Below are positions 17,860 through 32,001 of a stretch of 64,000 nucleotides of DNA, piece by piece (position 1 is the first letter of the stretch; each line of letters starts with the position of its first letter). The position numbers were made by a program, and so were the translations under genes. Under the pieces are notes generated by a model. That model ran no database searches, was not told where the DNA came from, and saw only the letters and a program-made list of their open reading frames with translations. The stretch comes from Polyodon spathula (Eukaryota; Chordata; Actinopteri; Acipenseriformes; Polyodontidae). Where the stretch lies: the NCBI RefSeq assembly GCF_017654505.1, contig NC_054534.1, positions 20,865,252 through 20,929,251 of the forward strand, in the 5' to 3' direction.

Positions 17860-19510
17860 TAAGTGGTCCATATGAGTTGAGTCTAAATTCTTCATTCGAG
17901 GAGTGAGAAGTAGGTTCATGAGAGAATTGGCTTTACTGAAACCTGCTTTTCATTTTTGAAAAAGACGTCTAATCATGGAGCTTTAGGTTTTTACACAAGT
18001 AGTAAAGATAAGTCTAAAAGGATAAAATGAAACATCAAAAACTAAACTAAGTGCCCAGGAGTCCAATCCATCTTGACTGCATATCAGTACTGTTGAGTTT
18101 ACACTAAACTGTCATTTCTTGGTGTCTGTTTACTAAAATCCTCCATAGTTTGTAGTGTTATTTTCTATTTTATCTGAGCACAGACCTTTTGTATTAATAA
18201 TAAATTAGTTGTGTGTTTATTTATATTCCCCAAAGGTAAGAAACAGACTTCCTCTCCATGTCACTTTGCCAAGAGTATTGAGTTTTTTACAGAAAATCAC
18301 TTCAACATAGGCTAAAAAGGTAACAACCATTCTAATTATGTGAAACAAATATTTATATAAGTATGCTTAATAAAATGTTCCTTGTCATCATACAATATTG
18401 ATTAAAGAGCTGTTGGTATGGAATGAGAAACAACAGCTAACTAATGTATTCATTTTCTGTTTCAGTCATGAATGCGTTTACGTCAAGTTTACACTGCGCC
18501 TCCAGTAGATGGAAGAAATACCATGTTTGTTATCTGTGGTATTTTTTACTGGTGTATTTCCTACACCTGCTAGGGGCAGAGGCACAGGTTAAGAATCGTC
18601 CTCTGGTGTACCAGCTGTGCTGCAAGAGAAGACAAAGCTCTATTGAGGGCACAGGAAAGCTTTTAACTTCTGGCTTTTAAAACGTCACCAGTACTACCAA
18701 GACTGACGTTAGTCTAGACAAGAAGAAAAATACATTAGTTATGATAACTGTGATGCTCATTATTATGCTGCAACCTGGATAGCAGAGTGGATAATGTTTT
18801 GCTTGTAACAATCTAGCATGTAGGGTTGATGTTCTTTGTAGTTTTATTACAGTATGTACTCATACTAAATATAATATTAATGCTATTATACATAATTTTT
18901 TCTGTAGTTTCCTCACTAATGAAAATAAACTATTTTTAATCAGTTGTATATCCTGAGATTGTGTGAAAACCACTTAAAGAACTGGTATGTTATCAGTTTC
19001 CTCAGTTTTGTACCATCTAAACAGAAAGCCATTTGGTGCGGTGTATCTTCTACTACAAGTCATTACAGACCACTTTCCCGTCCTGCTATTAGCTCATACT
19101 AGATAACAGAAAACACACAGGCAGTTCTGTATCTTTCCTAGTCCCTTGACTGATTTCCACCCATTCATTCCATTATAATTATTCCTATGTTGGGTTCTGA
19201 TGTTGTGGGCCAAATACAGAGTTTGGCATCCATGTTATCCTTGCAACTTGAAAATGCATTGTCTGCAAATTGGATGACAATGCTAATTATTTAATGCTAA
19301 ATCTTGGTTTATGCTAAGGATAATTGCCACTGACCACAATACTTTTACAGTTGGTGAAGGTTACTCCAGCTTTTGAGGTATGATCTTGCCCTGGTGTACC
19401 CATTCAGTCATGTCCTTTCTATCATCGACCTTCAATCACACATCAATTCAGTTTATTGAAAAATACTTTAGAGGGATTATGGCAAGGTGAGTGGTTCCCT
19501 GTCACATGTC
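17860..19510. other. Intergenic, no gene recognised
   Basis: The sequence is mostly AT-rich. A patch at about 18470-18690 is more balanced and contains CTGCGCCTCCAGTAGATGGA, a string reminiscent of dispersed fish repeats. I cannot place it in a family. Confidence 0.45.
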
Positions 19511-19513
19511 TGG

Positions 19514-19515
<2 letters not shown>

Positions 19516-19566
<51 letters not shown>

Positions 19567-19574
19567 TGTGTGTG
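19516..19574. repeat. (TG)n microsatellite
   Basis: TG repeats run for about 60 bp with one TATG interruption near 19560. Confidence 0.95.
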
Positions 19575-19754
19575 CTGAGCTGTCCACTCCAACTTTGTGC
19601 AAAATGAGTGCCTGCTTCCCCTACATAAATAGCTGCATGTGTTTTTGGTGAAGATAGGGTTAAAAAAAAAACTATCCCTGCATGAAAATTGTATTTCGTT
19701 TCCCTTTATTCCAGACAATTGAGATTGTGGCTGGTGTGGAGGAAACTGGGGCTC

Positions 19755-20855
19755 TAATTGGTTGAACAATCAGTTAATCAATTTGGTCAATTGATCAATT
19801 ATCATTGCAGTCCTATTATCATAGTGGCCAAGAAAGATGGCACCAAACGCTTCTGTGTAGATTTCAGGAAGGTAAACGCTATTACCAAGTTCGATGCACA
19901 CCCTATGCCTCGGGTCGACGAACTTCTAAATAGACTGGGAAAAGCGAGGTTTATCTCCACACTGGACCTGACAAAGGAATACTGGCAGATCCCCTTAACC
20001 TGCAGTTCTAGAGAGAAAACCACATTTTCAACACCAGAAGGGCTGTTTCACTTTAAAACCATGCTATTTGGGCTACATGGTGTGCCCACTGCCTTTCAGA
20101 GACTAGTGGACCAGGTTTTATGCCCACATCATGAATATGCAGCAGTGTATATTGATAACGTGGTTATTTACAGTTCCACCTGGCGAGAGCATTTGGCTAG
20201 GATTGCAGCCGTACTTCAGACACATTCTTTACAATACTACCTGCTGGGGCACTCATTTGATCTTGTCACAGACCACGTCCCACTCAAGTGGTTAAGCACA
20301 GTGAAGGACAGTAATGCCCGAATATCTGGCATTGCAGCCCTTCATGTACCACATTACACCGTGCAGGAAAGGAACACTTTTATTTTTTCCGGGAGGGAGG
20401 AGTAATGGGAAAGATAGATTCAGCCAAGTTTTCCTTCCGCTCCACTCTGAGCGGTGGGATATGTGATGGAAGTATAATGAGTTCGGGTTGAAAATCTCCC
20501 TCCCGACCTGATTGCACGAAGTAGTGAAAGGGAAAGTCTTTGGACGAGCTGGCCTGACAGTTAATTTCCAGTTCATTTTAATTAGGCCAAAGTGAGCAAA
20601 GTAGATGCCATAAAAGACTGGCCAAGGCCCATAAATAAGAAGCAGGTTTGGGCATTCCTGGGAATCGTAGGGTATTATCTGAGGTTTTTTCCATATTTTG
20701 CTACAATTGTGGCACCATTAACAGAAATGACAAAGGGTAAAACTCCAAATATGGTTAAGTGGACAGGAGAGGCTGAAAAAGCCTTGACGCTGTTGAGAAA
20801 CATACTGCGTAGTGGCCCTGTATTAATAGTGTCAAATTTTAAAAAGTGTTTGTAG
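19755..20855 (+). pseudogene. Ty3/gypsy pol remnants in scrambled order
   Basis: Three pol pieces are visible. First (about 19755-20220) is a reverse transcriptase: SPIIIVAKKDGTKRFCVDFR, ISTLDLTKEYWQIPL, FGLHGVPTAFQRLVDQVL and YIDNVVIYS, where YIDD is expected, so a catalytic Asp is lost. Second (20221-20400) is an RNase H end: YYLLGHSFDLVTDHVPLKWL. Third (20588-20855) is the RT thumb/connection piece: KVDAIKDWPRPINKKQVWAF, LGIVGYYLRFFPYFA. In an intact element the third piece precedes the second. A purine-rich run and an LTR start (20404-20575) lie between them. The locus is therefore a deleted, rearranged relic. Confidence 0.88.
20461..20575 (+). repeat. Partial gypsy LTR (5' part)
   Basis: The piece begins TGTGATGG after a purine-rich GAGCGGTGGGA stretch and shares AATCTCCCTCC and TTTGGACGAGCTGG with the LTR at 16915. 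It breaks off after TGACAG and joins pol thumb sequence. Confidence 0.65.
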
Positions 20856-22050
20856 TGTTTTGGTTTAAATCTTTATTTTGTTCCTAAGGAGCTGGACTGT
20901 AATATTGTCTGTGGGGGTTTGTTGTTTCTGCCGCTGGCCAGCCTTGACCGTCTGTCATGTTACCACATAACTAATATGTTTGTATACTACCAAAATAGTG
21001 GGGGTGGCCTAGGATACTGACGTATTAATGTTAAATATTATATCTTCATAAATATGCACTACAATAGTAACCAGCTTCAAGAGTCTGATAAGTGTCTTTC
21101 CATGTACTGTTTAGCATGTTATGTGTTACTGTAGGATAGAACTGTGCAGCTAGAGAGCTTTTCTGAACCTGAATCTGTATCAGGGAAGCTGTACCTCTGT
21201 TAAAAACCTGAACTGATGATGTGTAGATCCAATCATTCGGCTAAGTCGAGGTGGTTCCTTCGACTGGAATCAAGTACCCATGGCCTGGAACCGCAAAAGA
21301 GGACGGGGCACAGACCAGGATCAGTCCAGTCCCGACCTGACTTCTGTTGTTGCAGACTGCTACAACTCCTGATTTAGTTACCCAGCCTTTTAACCACGTA
21401 ATAATTACTAGATTCCAGATTCCTTTTCTATGTCACTGAAGATATAACTTGTAATCTTAACTTATTGCATCCTATTTCATATTGTATTTAGTGGCATTAT
21501 TTGCATTTAAATATTATTTGCACTTAAATATTAACTACAGTACAGGATAAAGGTGTTTGCCAAATAATACAAAAATGTACATCAGTAGTACATGCAGGGC
21601 AGGAGTGCTTAAAGCCATTCATTTATTCCTTTGTCACATTCAAATGAAATATGTTTTAGTTCAACCATAAGAAATAACTTTTAAATTCAAATGTATTGAA
21701 TATTTTCCAGACTACATAATGCTCTGTTCCATCAGTATGGTCAAAGCAGTTTTGAAAAATGATAGGTTTATAATATTCTATGTACTGTGAGAGTCAGTAT
21801 AGTTTTTTTTTTTTTTTTTTTTTTTTAATTTTTTATGGGCAATCATGCTGAGACCCACAAGAAATGTAATTTCCCCACCACAGGAGTGGACAGGTTAAAA
21901 AATATTTTATATATCATAACCACAGACAGAGGACCAACATCCATCATCCCCTTCAAAGAAATTTGCTCAACATAAAATAGATCATACTGTTCTTAATTCA
22001 AAAAATGCTTTGAAGTACAATTACATATTACAAATTCAAGTAACATTTAC
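20856..22050. other. Intergenic, no gene recognised
   Basis: AT-rich sequence with a poly-T tract near 21804-21826. A GC-richer patch at about 21220-21400 has no recognisable family. Confidence 0.45.
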
Positions 22051-22690
22051 ATATGAAATATGACTCTGGACAGATGAGTCAAAGGTAGAACTTTTTGGCC
22101 TCAATGAGAAACGTTATGTTTGGCGAAAACCAAACACTGCGATCGAACAGAAGAACCTCATCCCAACCGTCAAGCATGGTGTGGGAGCGTGATGGTTTGG
22201 GGCTGCTTTGCTGCCTCAGGACCTGGATGGCTTGCCGTCATTTACACAACCATGAATTCTACATTGTATCAAAAGATTCTAGAGGAGAAAGTCAGGCCAT
22301 CCGTCCGTGAGCTGAAGCTGAACCGAAAGTGTGTCATGCAGCAAGACAATGATCCTAAACATATAAATAGATCTACAATAATGGCTGCAGAAGAAGAAAT
22401 TCTGCGTTTTAGAATGGCCTAGTCAAACTGGACCTAAACCCCATTGAAGTGTTGTAGCAGGACCTGAAGCGAACTTGAAGCAGTTCTGTAAGGAGGAATG
22501 GGCCAAAATTTCTCAAAACCGATGTGAGAGACTGACCAGCAGTTACAGGAAACATTTAGTTGAAGTCATTGCTGCTCAAGGTGCCACAAGTTACTGAATC
22601 TAAAAGTTCACTTACTTTTTCACACATGGATATTGAACATTGAATCATTTGTGGATAAATAAATGTTGAAAAAGCTAGTACAAAAAAATC
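22050..22690 (+). mobile_element. 5'-truncated Tc1-like transposon fragment
   Basis: The C-terminal half of a Tc1 transposase is readable with frame changes: DESKVELFGLNEKRYVWR-like entry, CGSVMVWGCFAASGPG, QQDNDPKHINRST and a final VIAAQGATSY-like end near 22595. The left half and left terminal repeat are missing. The right end merges into an A-run and (TA)n. Confidence 0.82.
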
Positions 22691-22705
22691 ATGTTTTTTG
22701 TAAAC

Positions 22706-22706
22706 A

Positions 22707-22792
<86 letters not shown>
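22706..22792. repeat. A-run followed by (TA)n
   Basis: About 19 A residues are followed by about 68 bp of TA. The tract separates the truncated Tc1 from the next element. Confidence 0.95.
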
Positions 22793-22795
<3 letters not shown>

Positions 22796-22805
22796 AAAAC
22801 ACAAA

Positions 22806-24220
22806 GAAAGTGAGTTCTATCATTTCTAATTGTTCTATTGAAAAATATAAGTTAAAGTAGAGATTCTGCTTTATAATAAAACAACAACTAAACATGTAGC
22901 ATAAATAAAATGAAACACAAAATTTAAAAACAAATTTCATACTTTGACAAAATGATTTGTGCACCCTTACATTAGTATTTTGTGTGCCCACCTTTGCTTC
23001 TTTTACTTCTTTAACTTGCAGTTTTTTTGTATTTTGAAACCAGTTCCTGACATCTTTCCAGAGATATTTTTGCCCATCATTCAACACATACAGCTTTGAG
23101 TTCTGCAGTTGACTTTGGTTTAAGTTTTGCAACAGCAGCCTTCAGTCAATCCACAACATCTCGATAGGATTATCTGGACTGAGATGGCCAATTCATAACT
23201 GTAATCTTCCTTTTTTTCAGAAATTCCTTTGTAGACTTTGCAGAATGCTTAGGGTTATTATCCTGCTGGAATACAAACACCCGTCCAACAAGCTTTCTAA
23301 CACTGGGTAACAAATGAGAGTGAAAGTGTCTTAATATTTTGCATCATTCATTGATCCTATAATGCAAAGTGTCAAAATGTTTGAGGATGAAAAACAAGCC
23401 CATGCCATCACACAACCTCCACTATGTGTAACACTGGGCATGATGAACTTTTCTTTAAATTCTTCTCTTCCTCCAAACATATTGTTGCTTTCTTGGTGAA
23501 AAAAGTTATATTTTGGATTTGTCTGACCGTAAAATTTGGTTGAAGATATCATCAGGCTTCTTCAAGTAATCAATGGAAAACTCAACTCGCTTTCTTTTGT
23601 GTATTATTTTTAACAAAGGTTTGCATCTTGGTTTTCGCCCATGGGCATTCATCTTGTTAAGGTTTCGTTGAATTGTTCACTCATGTATTTCTTTACTATC
23701 TTCTCTCAATTCTTGTGTCAAATCTTTTGCAGTAATCAAAGGATTTTGCCAGGCTGCTTGAACAATTCTTGTTCCAGATTTTGCATTAATCTTTCTTGGT
23801 CTTCCACACCTGGAGCTAGTTGCAGTAGTTCCTGTTCTCCCGTGTCTGTCAATAATAGCCCACACCGTGCTTTATTTTTAAGCATTTTGTTCCAATTTAT
23901 TTTTCAGCACTAGATAATTATGTATGTATTTATTGTATAATTATTGTTTTTCATTCATGATATTGTCAATAATTAGCAACAAATGGGTTTTGTACAAAAC
24001 ATGTTGATTGCCCAAATACTTTTGTCAAAGTATGAAATTAGTTTTTGCATGTTATTTTTCATTGTATGCATGTTATGTAATACTTTATATGGTTTTAATA
24101 TAAAGCTGAATCTCTAATTTACATATTTCAATAGAACCATTAGAAATTGTATAAATATTAAAATTATTGAATTACAAATAATGTATGCACAGTTTTTCAA
24201 ATGAACTTTTTTTATTCAAA
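22806..24220 (-). mobile_element. Tc1-like transposon with long (about 200 bp) terminal inverted repeats
   Basis: The left segment 22806-22965 and the right segment about 23990-24220 are reverse-complement relatives over roughly 160-200 bp. They share TTCTATTGAAA, TAGAGATTC, GCTTTATA and ATTTCATACTTTGACAAAA. The - strand transposase is recognisable though broken: GRTGTTATSSRCGRPRKI with LTQELRE (DNA-binding region), then HSGGCVMAWACFSSSNILTL. The long repeats suggest the IR/DR subgroup of Tc1 elements. The left outer end appears replaced by the (TA)n tract. Confidence 0.82.
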
Positions 24221-24229
24221 GCTGTAGTG

Positions 24230-25665
24230 GTTAAACTGAATACTGTTCTATGAGGAAGAGGTTAAATGTCAGCAAAACTTGCAAAGAAAATGTAAAAATG
24301 AAATTTTCTGGTTGCATAAGTATTCATTCAGTCAGTATTTGGTAGAAGCACCTTTTGCAGCAGTTTTGGATAGGTCTCTACTAGCTTTGCACGGTAGGAT
24401 GGTGACATTTTTTACCATTTTTCCTAGGAAAATTGCTCCAGTTCTCATAAATTTGTTGGGGATCGTCGATAGACTGCAATCTTCAAGTCTCGCCAAAATT
24501 TTCCGATTGGATTCAAGCCCAGTGACTGGGCCACTCAAGAACATTAATTATCTTCTTGTTCAACTGATCCAGTGTTGTTTTGGCTTTGTGCTTTGGGTCA
24601 TTGTACTGCTGAAATGTAAATTTCCTCCCCAGTCTCAGAGTCTTGGCTGACTCAAACAGGTTTTCCTCAAGGATTCGCCTGTACTTTTGCACCATCCATT
24701 CTCCCCTCTATCTTGACAAGCTTCCCAATCCCTGCTGAAGAGAAGCATCCCCATAACATGATGCTGCCACCACCATGCTTGACAGTTGGGATGGGTTGAC
24801 TGGGTGATGTGCAGTGTTGGGTTTGTGCCAGATGTAACACTTGGAATTTAGACCGAAAAGTAAAATTTGTGTCTCGTCTGACCACAAAACTTTTTTCCAC
24901 ATGTCTGCAGAATCATCTACATGCTTTTTTGAGATGTGGTTTTTTGAGTAATGACTTCTTTCTTGTCACCCGTTCATACAGACCAGCTTTGTGCAGGGAC
25001 CGGCTTATTGTTGATGTGTGAACACTGACTCCCATCTCAGACACAGGACTTTTCAGATCTCTGAAGGTCATTGTTGGCTTCAGAGTGACATCCCGAACCA
25101 GTTTCCTGCTTGCCTGGCTGCTCAGTTAGTGAGGGCGGCCTGATCTGGGTAGTGTCTGGGTGGTATGATGCATCTTCCATCTCTTAATGATGGACTTCAC
25201 TGTACTGAGAAGGATAATCAGCACATTTGAAATGATCTTGTACCCTTCTCCTGCTTTGTGCCTCTCTACCACATTATCCCTGACTTGTTTCGAAAGCTCC
25301 TTAGTCTTCATGGTTGCTTTGTTGGATCACTATGTGAGCTGCAGCTTGAAAGTCTTTATATACCTGACGGAAATTATCTGCAAGTTAAACCACTTTGAGG
25401 ACACACAGGCAGGAACCATTTCACTAAGCTGATTTAGGGCTGCAGTAGCAAAGGGGTTGAATACTTATGCAACTGAGATTAATCTGTTTTTCTTTGTAAA
25501 TCTTACTTCTCTATATTCTATATGCATTTTTTAAAGTTATCAATGTAGAGTTGTTTGTGTAGATTCTACATGTAGAGTCTAATTTGAAAGTGTCGTGGAG
25601 TATGCTCAGATGCCAACAAAATGTGAAAACTTTGCAGGGGAGTGAATACTTCTGGAAACTTATGC
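24230..25665 (-). mobile_element. Tc1-like transposon (second antisense copy), decayed
   Basis: The - strand transposase pieces run in normal order: KTKELSKQVRDNVVERHKAG, TVKSIIKRWK and TLPRSGRP (helix-turn-helix), then [46 protein letters not shown] and a KGASTKY end. The ends share GTTGCATAAGTATTC on the left and its complement near 25460 on the right. Outer repeats are weaker on the left. The catalytic core resembles the element at 9929, so they may be related subfamilies. Several frame breaks make it inactive. Confidence 0.82.
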
Positions 25666-25743
25666 TCTCTCTCTCTCTCCATATAAATATATACTTTTAA
25701 GATAGCTCGAAATCACAATTAGTACTGTTGATGTTGCTTTTGC

Positions 25744-25808
<65 letters not shown>
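25744..25808. repeat. (TAA)n microsatellite
   Basis: A pure trinucleotide run of about 65 bp just outside the Tc1 cluster. Confidence 0.95.
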
Positions 25809-26102
25809 TGTTAATTGTCACATACATACAATTTTTCATGTAAGCCTGATAATTAAAGTTTAGGTCCCTGTTTCAATTTTATCTTGACTATATTATTTTA
25901 TTTTTTTAAATTTAATTCACTTTATAATTTCATATTCATATTTTAGAATTGATGACATTGAGAAGAATGTTAATTACAGGCTAAATGGGAATACAATCAA
26001 GCTATCAATCAATCAATGTATTTTATTTAACGGCTCTCAAAATCAACGTGTGTGTTGCATGTAGAAGTGTGGAAAGGGTGTCAATGCTATTGGGTACCAC
26101 TA

Positions 26103-26104
<2 letters not shown>

Positions 26105-26153
<49 letters not shown>

Positions 26154-26160
26154 GAGAGAG
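26105..26160. repeat. (GA)n microsatellite
   Basis: A purine-only GA run of about 56 bp with a single C interruption. It is potentially triplex-forming. Confidence 0.95.
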
Positions 26161-27902
<1,742 letters not shown>

Positions 27903-29271
27903 GTACACTTGCATATACACAATGTATCCGAAAAGATATGGAAGGCTTTTTTGGCTTTATTGAAGTAAATGAAAAACTATACCAAGGTTGTGGTTAATAC
28001 ATTACTTGTCTATAGATAGGCCTCAATAGGTCACGATTCAGAGAAAAAAAAAACCTGTTTAGTTTTAATTTCCAATTTTAAGCAGGACCCTGTTCATTTA
28101 GTAAAGTAGTGATCCTCTGTTAGGCGCTTGATGGACAAGCACCGCGTTAAGTGTGCTTGCAATCCCTCCCAGAGGACCCATGTTAATCAGACAGCTACAG
28201 AGATCTTTTATTGCTCTTTGGTTCCCAAGTTTGAAAAGTCCCTGGTGGTAGTTTTGTTTTAAATCCCTCACTTTTTACCGATTATACTCTGTAATTGAAA
28301 TCGCATTTGTGAATGTGACTTAACACAATTCGTTACAAGCAGAAGTAGAAGTTATAGGACAACATTACCAAGCTGAAATGGAGCATGCTGTCCTCAGTAG
28401 GTGTTTATGTGGTGATGTGTGATGATTGAGGCCGCAGTCAGCATTATTTTACTGTTTATGTACATTGATGCAAAAAATAAAGAAAGAAACGATGCTGTAT
28501 ACCGGCACCTTAATCTGTAAGTATATGTTTGTCGTCAAAAAGTTCATTTCTGTTTCTTAATATGCACAGCTACGGTATAGGTGAATAAAAAGTGAATAAA
28601 AATACTCTTAGTGGTTATTTAAATGTACATTAAATATATGTTTAACTTAATGTAAAGCGCCATTAAATCGCCCTACCTGCGTGAAAGTCAGAAATAGCTG
28701 ATGTCTGTATTGATGTTTAATTACAATTTGATATAGAGTATACAGGCATATTGTTTTTGAAATTCGACAATAAAAATAACAGAAACATACTGGCTACAAC
28801 AATTAAGCTTTTAAAAAATCCTCCCGGCTACACACTCATAGAATTGTCGCAGAACAATCCGGGAGATCAATGTACTCTACGACCTACATTCTTTTCAAGT
28901 GAGCTAGACTTTCATAGTCAACTCAACCAAATTCTTTTTCTGGCGATTATGTGTGTCTTTTAGTTTGTGTTATCAATCTGTTGTGCAGATGACGGATGAC
29001 CTTGTCAAAACGACGCCAGTCAAAACATTTTTTAGCTCTGCTCTGTTCAAAACTGTGTAAAAATGCCCTGCATTTAGATACAGACACAATCCAAACAGCA
29101 GTAACTTTCTCAGTCTGAAAGAATGGGTGGGAAACATTGGAGATTGGATAAGAAACTAAAATAACAATACCATGAAGTCAGTTACAGCCTAATATAAATT
29201 CATTTTTAAATAGTTTTAATGTTATACCTGTACTTACTTGTAAAAAAATAGATAAATGAAAGGACTGAATC
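27903..29271. other. PRDM6 upstream flank
   Basis: No ORF or repeat was recognised. The segment at about 28120-28240 is more complex and contains GTTAATCAGACAGCTAC, which includes a TGTCTG/CAGACA-type motif. It is a candidate for conserved regulatory DNA only. Confidence 0.4.
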
Positions 29272-29322
<51 letters not shown>

Positions 29323-29348
29323 TAATAATAATAATAATAATAATAATA
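29272..29348. repeat. (AAT)n microsatellite
   Basis: A trinucleotide run with one AAAA interruption near 29318. Confidence 0.95.
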
Positions 29349-29575
29349 GAGTGCCGGTCTACGGAAATCTTGTTCGCCAAGTTATTACAAAAAAAAAAAT
29401 TTTAAGACCGCGATTTATTGACTCCAGTAAAATTACTCGTTTCCCTTTATGATAAAATCCAACGTTCAGAGTAATAAAGTGTTTCAAGTTCATTTTGATT
29501 AAAAATTTTGATTAAAACAGTGGAAACAGAGACGTCTTGTTAATGTACGGTTATGTAACTCGCAGTCATTTTTGC

Positions 29576-29703
<128 letters not shown>

Positions 29704-29709
29704 ACAAAA

Positions 29710-30090
29710 ATAAATACTTCTGTATGTGTCATTAGGTCATGACAGTGATCTGAATCCTCGATCTCAAAGTGCCATGAGCTCTTTTTAATAACCCAAACAC
29801 TATCGCAATGGCAGAGACAGATGTTAGGTTGTATTTTTGATCCAGTGTTAACTCCCCCATCCCTTGTGTTGTGTGCTGCCGTAAAGCCCACGTGCCCCCT
29901 CTCAAGCCTACTAGTGATCAGAGAGCAAGCGAGAAGGGGGGAAGCTCTGATATTGTACTCTCGCACTTGGAGCTGGGCTAGAGAACACCTCATATCCCAT
30001 AAACAAAGGGATTATGATTTAAGGATCTGGAATATACACTCCGGAGCCATTGTGAGTGACGAGGAAAAGACAGATCTTTGAATAAACTGG
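29710..30090 (+). other. prdm6: Putative PRDM6 non-coding exon 1 (5' UTR)
   Basis: The donor CTGG|GTAAGT at 30090/30091 is a near-perfect 5' splice site, and the next acceptor (30705) opens the start-codon exon. The left boundary is unknown. An 86-codon ORF (29821-30081) ends just before the donor. If transcribed it would act as an upstream ORF, and its translation matches nothing I know. Confidence 0.5.
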
Positions 30091-30705
30091 GTAAGTCTAT
30101 TTATATACAGAATGCTAGCATGTTACCTAAAATAGGAGAAACTATCGCACTCATCCTCACTGTAAGCAATAGCACAGCAAAACAGATGTAGCGTTTTTGC
30201 CATTCTAAAGCATAGGAAGTATTAAACTGAAATAAATCTTCTATCAGAATGATATGCTTGACTCACAAAGTAAAGTAACCAATGTTATTCCAAAAATATT
30301 TTTCTTAGATTGAGAGCATTTTGATACTATTGTATCATTTTAGGATCGCTTCAATAAAAGTAAGTTATACACTCTTACATTGTGGAAGCAATATTTTCAT
30401 ATACTTTCCACCCAAGCAAAGAATTACGGACATATGTTCACAAACTTTTTGCAGTGCTATTAATAAACTTTCATACACTTGTTTATTTAATACTATGCCA
30501 AGTATAGGTGAAGATGTGTCTCCCCAAACATACAACACCACAACTTCATGGTATTGCAATTATACAGGATATGTTTGGCATGCAGAACTATAGTCATAGT
30601 TAACCTAATAAGTGTGTATGCTTTCTTGTTATAATTTTTGTTTCTTCTTCAGCAACATTCCTGAAAATAAATGAATAAACGCGTACCTTGTTCTGTGCTC
30701 TTTAG
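30091..30705 (+). other. prdm6: PRDM6 intron 1
   Basis: This 615-bp AT-rich intron between the putative UTR exon and the start-codon exon has no other feature. Confidence 0.55.
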
Positions 30706-31195
30706 ACAAAGTTTGAAATGCTGAAGCCCGGTGACCCCAGCGGATCTGCTTTCTTGAAGGTAGATCCAGTCTACATTCAGCACTGGCAGCAGCTTTTCCC
30801 GCAAAGCCAACTAAAGACCGGAGCTCTGAGTCAGCTGCAGCCACACGAGAGAGCAGATCTCCCGGTAGAAAGTCTCCGCCAGCGCCAGACCTCCATCTCC
30901 TCCGCCTCCTCCTCTGCTTCAATCCCATCATCGGCGTCCTGCACATCCACCTCGTTAGCAGGGTTAACCCAGCTGTCTGTGCCCCAGATTGCACTTTTTG
31001 GACACTCGCAGTGCCCCGAAATCCCCACATCAGTACTCAGTGGTCAAAGCAAAGAGCTGTATTCATTTTCCCAGTGTAAAAACGACAGAGGACCAAGAAT
31101 TAAATTCACCCCCGAGGAGTTAGACTACTACCTCTATGGACAGCAGAGAATGGAAATTATTCCTTTGAACAATCACACCAGCGACCCAAATAACC
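30706..31195 (+). CDS. prdm6: PRDM6 exon 2: start codon and N-terminal region
   Basis: The acceptor CTCTTTAG ends at 30705, and twelve UTR bases precede the ATG at 30718. The coding part is 478 nt, ending in AAC C|GTACGT. It encodes the conserved HWQQLF start, a Ser/Thr-rich middle, and [20 protein letters not shown] with HTSDPNN. The start is supported by family identity. Confidence 0.93.
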
Positions 31196-31961
31196 GTACG
31201 TACAGGCTATATATTTTGAAGTCACCAATGGGGGACAATATGTTTGTGTCTTTACAGCTGGGTACCGGTTTTAGATTTTTTAATACTCTTTCCTTATCGT
31301 TGATGTGTTTGATGGTGCACATCTGTTACGTGTAGAGGTAAAGTTGAAAATGTCTGTCATTACGCAATTTCATTAGCGCTTAACAATTACAGAAGTAGGC
31401 CCTGCTAAAGCGACATGGCACGATAGTACACTGTACACTTCGCCTTGTTGATGTTTAATCTATGTGTTATAAACATTTTATTAAACTTACTAACTAAGAA
31501 GATGTTAGACTACAATACAACACTTGGTGGTTTAACAAAAAGAAAACACAAAGTTTTTGTTTGTCATTTCTAGTAAAAACTATACATTTGCCTTTTTTAA
31601 TCACACAGATCACCTTTCAGTGCTCAAACTTTAAACTGCCTAACGAGAAAAGATCTTGTTATGTCAAAGTTTACTGTGTCAAAATATGTCAGTCTTAAAG
31701 TTATTACTTTCACTTAAAATCTGATGCTTTGATATAGGCTGTGGGGTTTTAATGTTGAGTACATGAGATACCGAACTAATATATAAGCTATATATAGATC
31801 TGTAAATGACAATGCACAATGAATTGTCGTAGCTTATTAATCAATATAAACTCACTGTTAAATCCCATAACATAACATACATGGAGCAATACTCTTTTTA
31901 CTGTATACGTCAGCAATAGAGATTTTGCATGGCAAATTTACTAACAATTACTGAAAAAGTA

Positions 31962-32001
<40 letters not shown>

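Noticed and set aside
22689..23132. 147-codon - strand ORF
   Set aside because: The middle is (TA)n translation, and the start is a broken C-terminal part of the adjacent Tc1 transposase. It is already covered as a mobile element.
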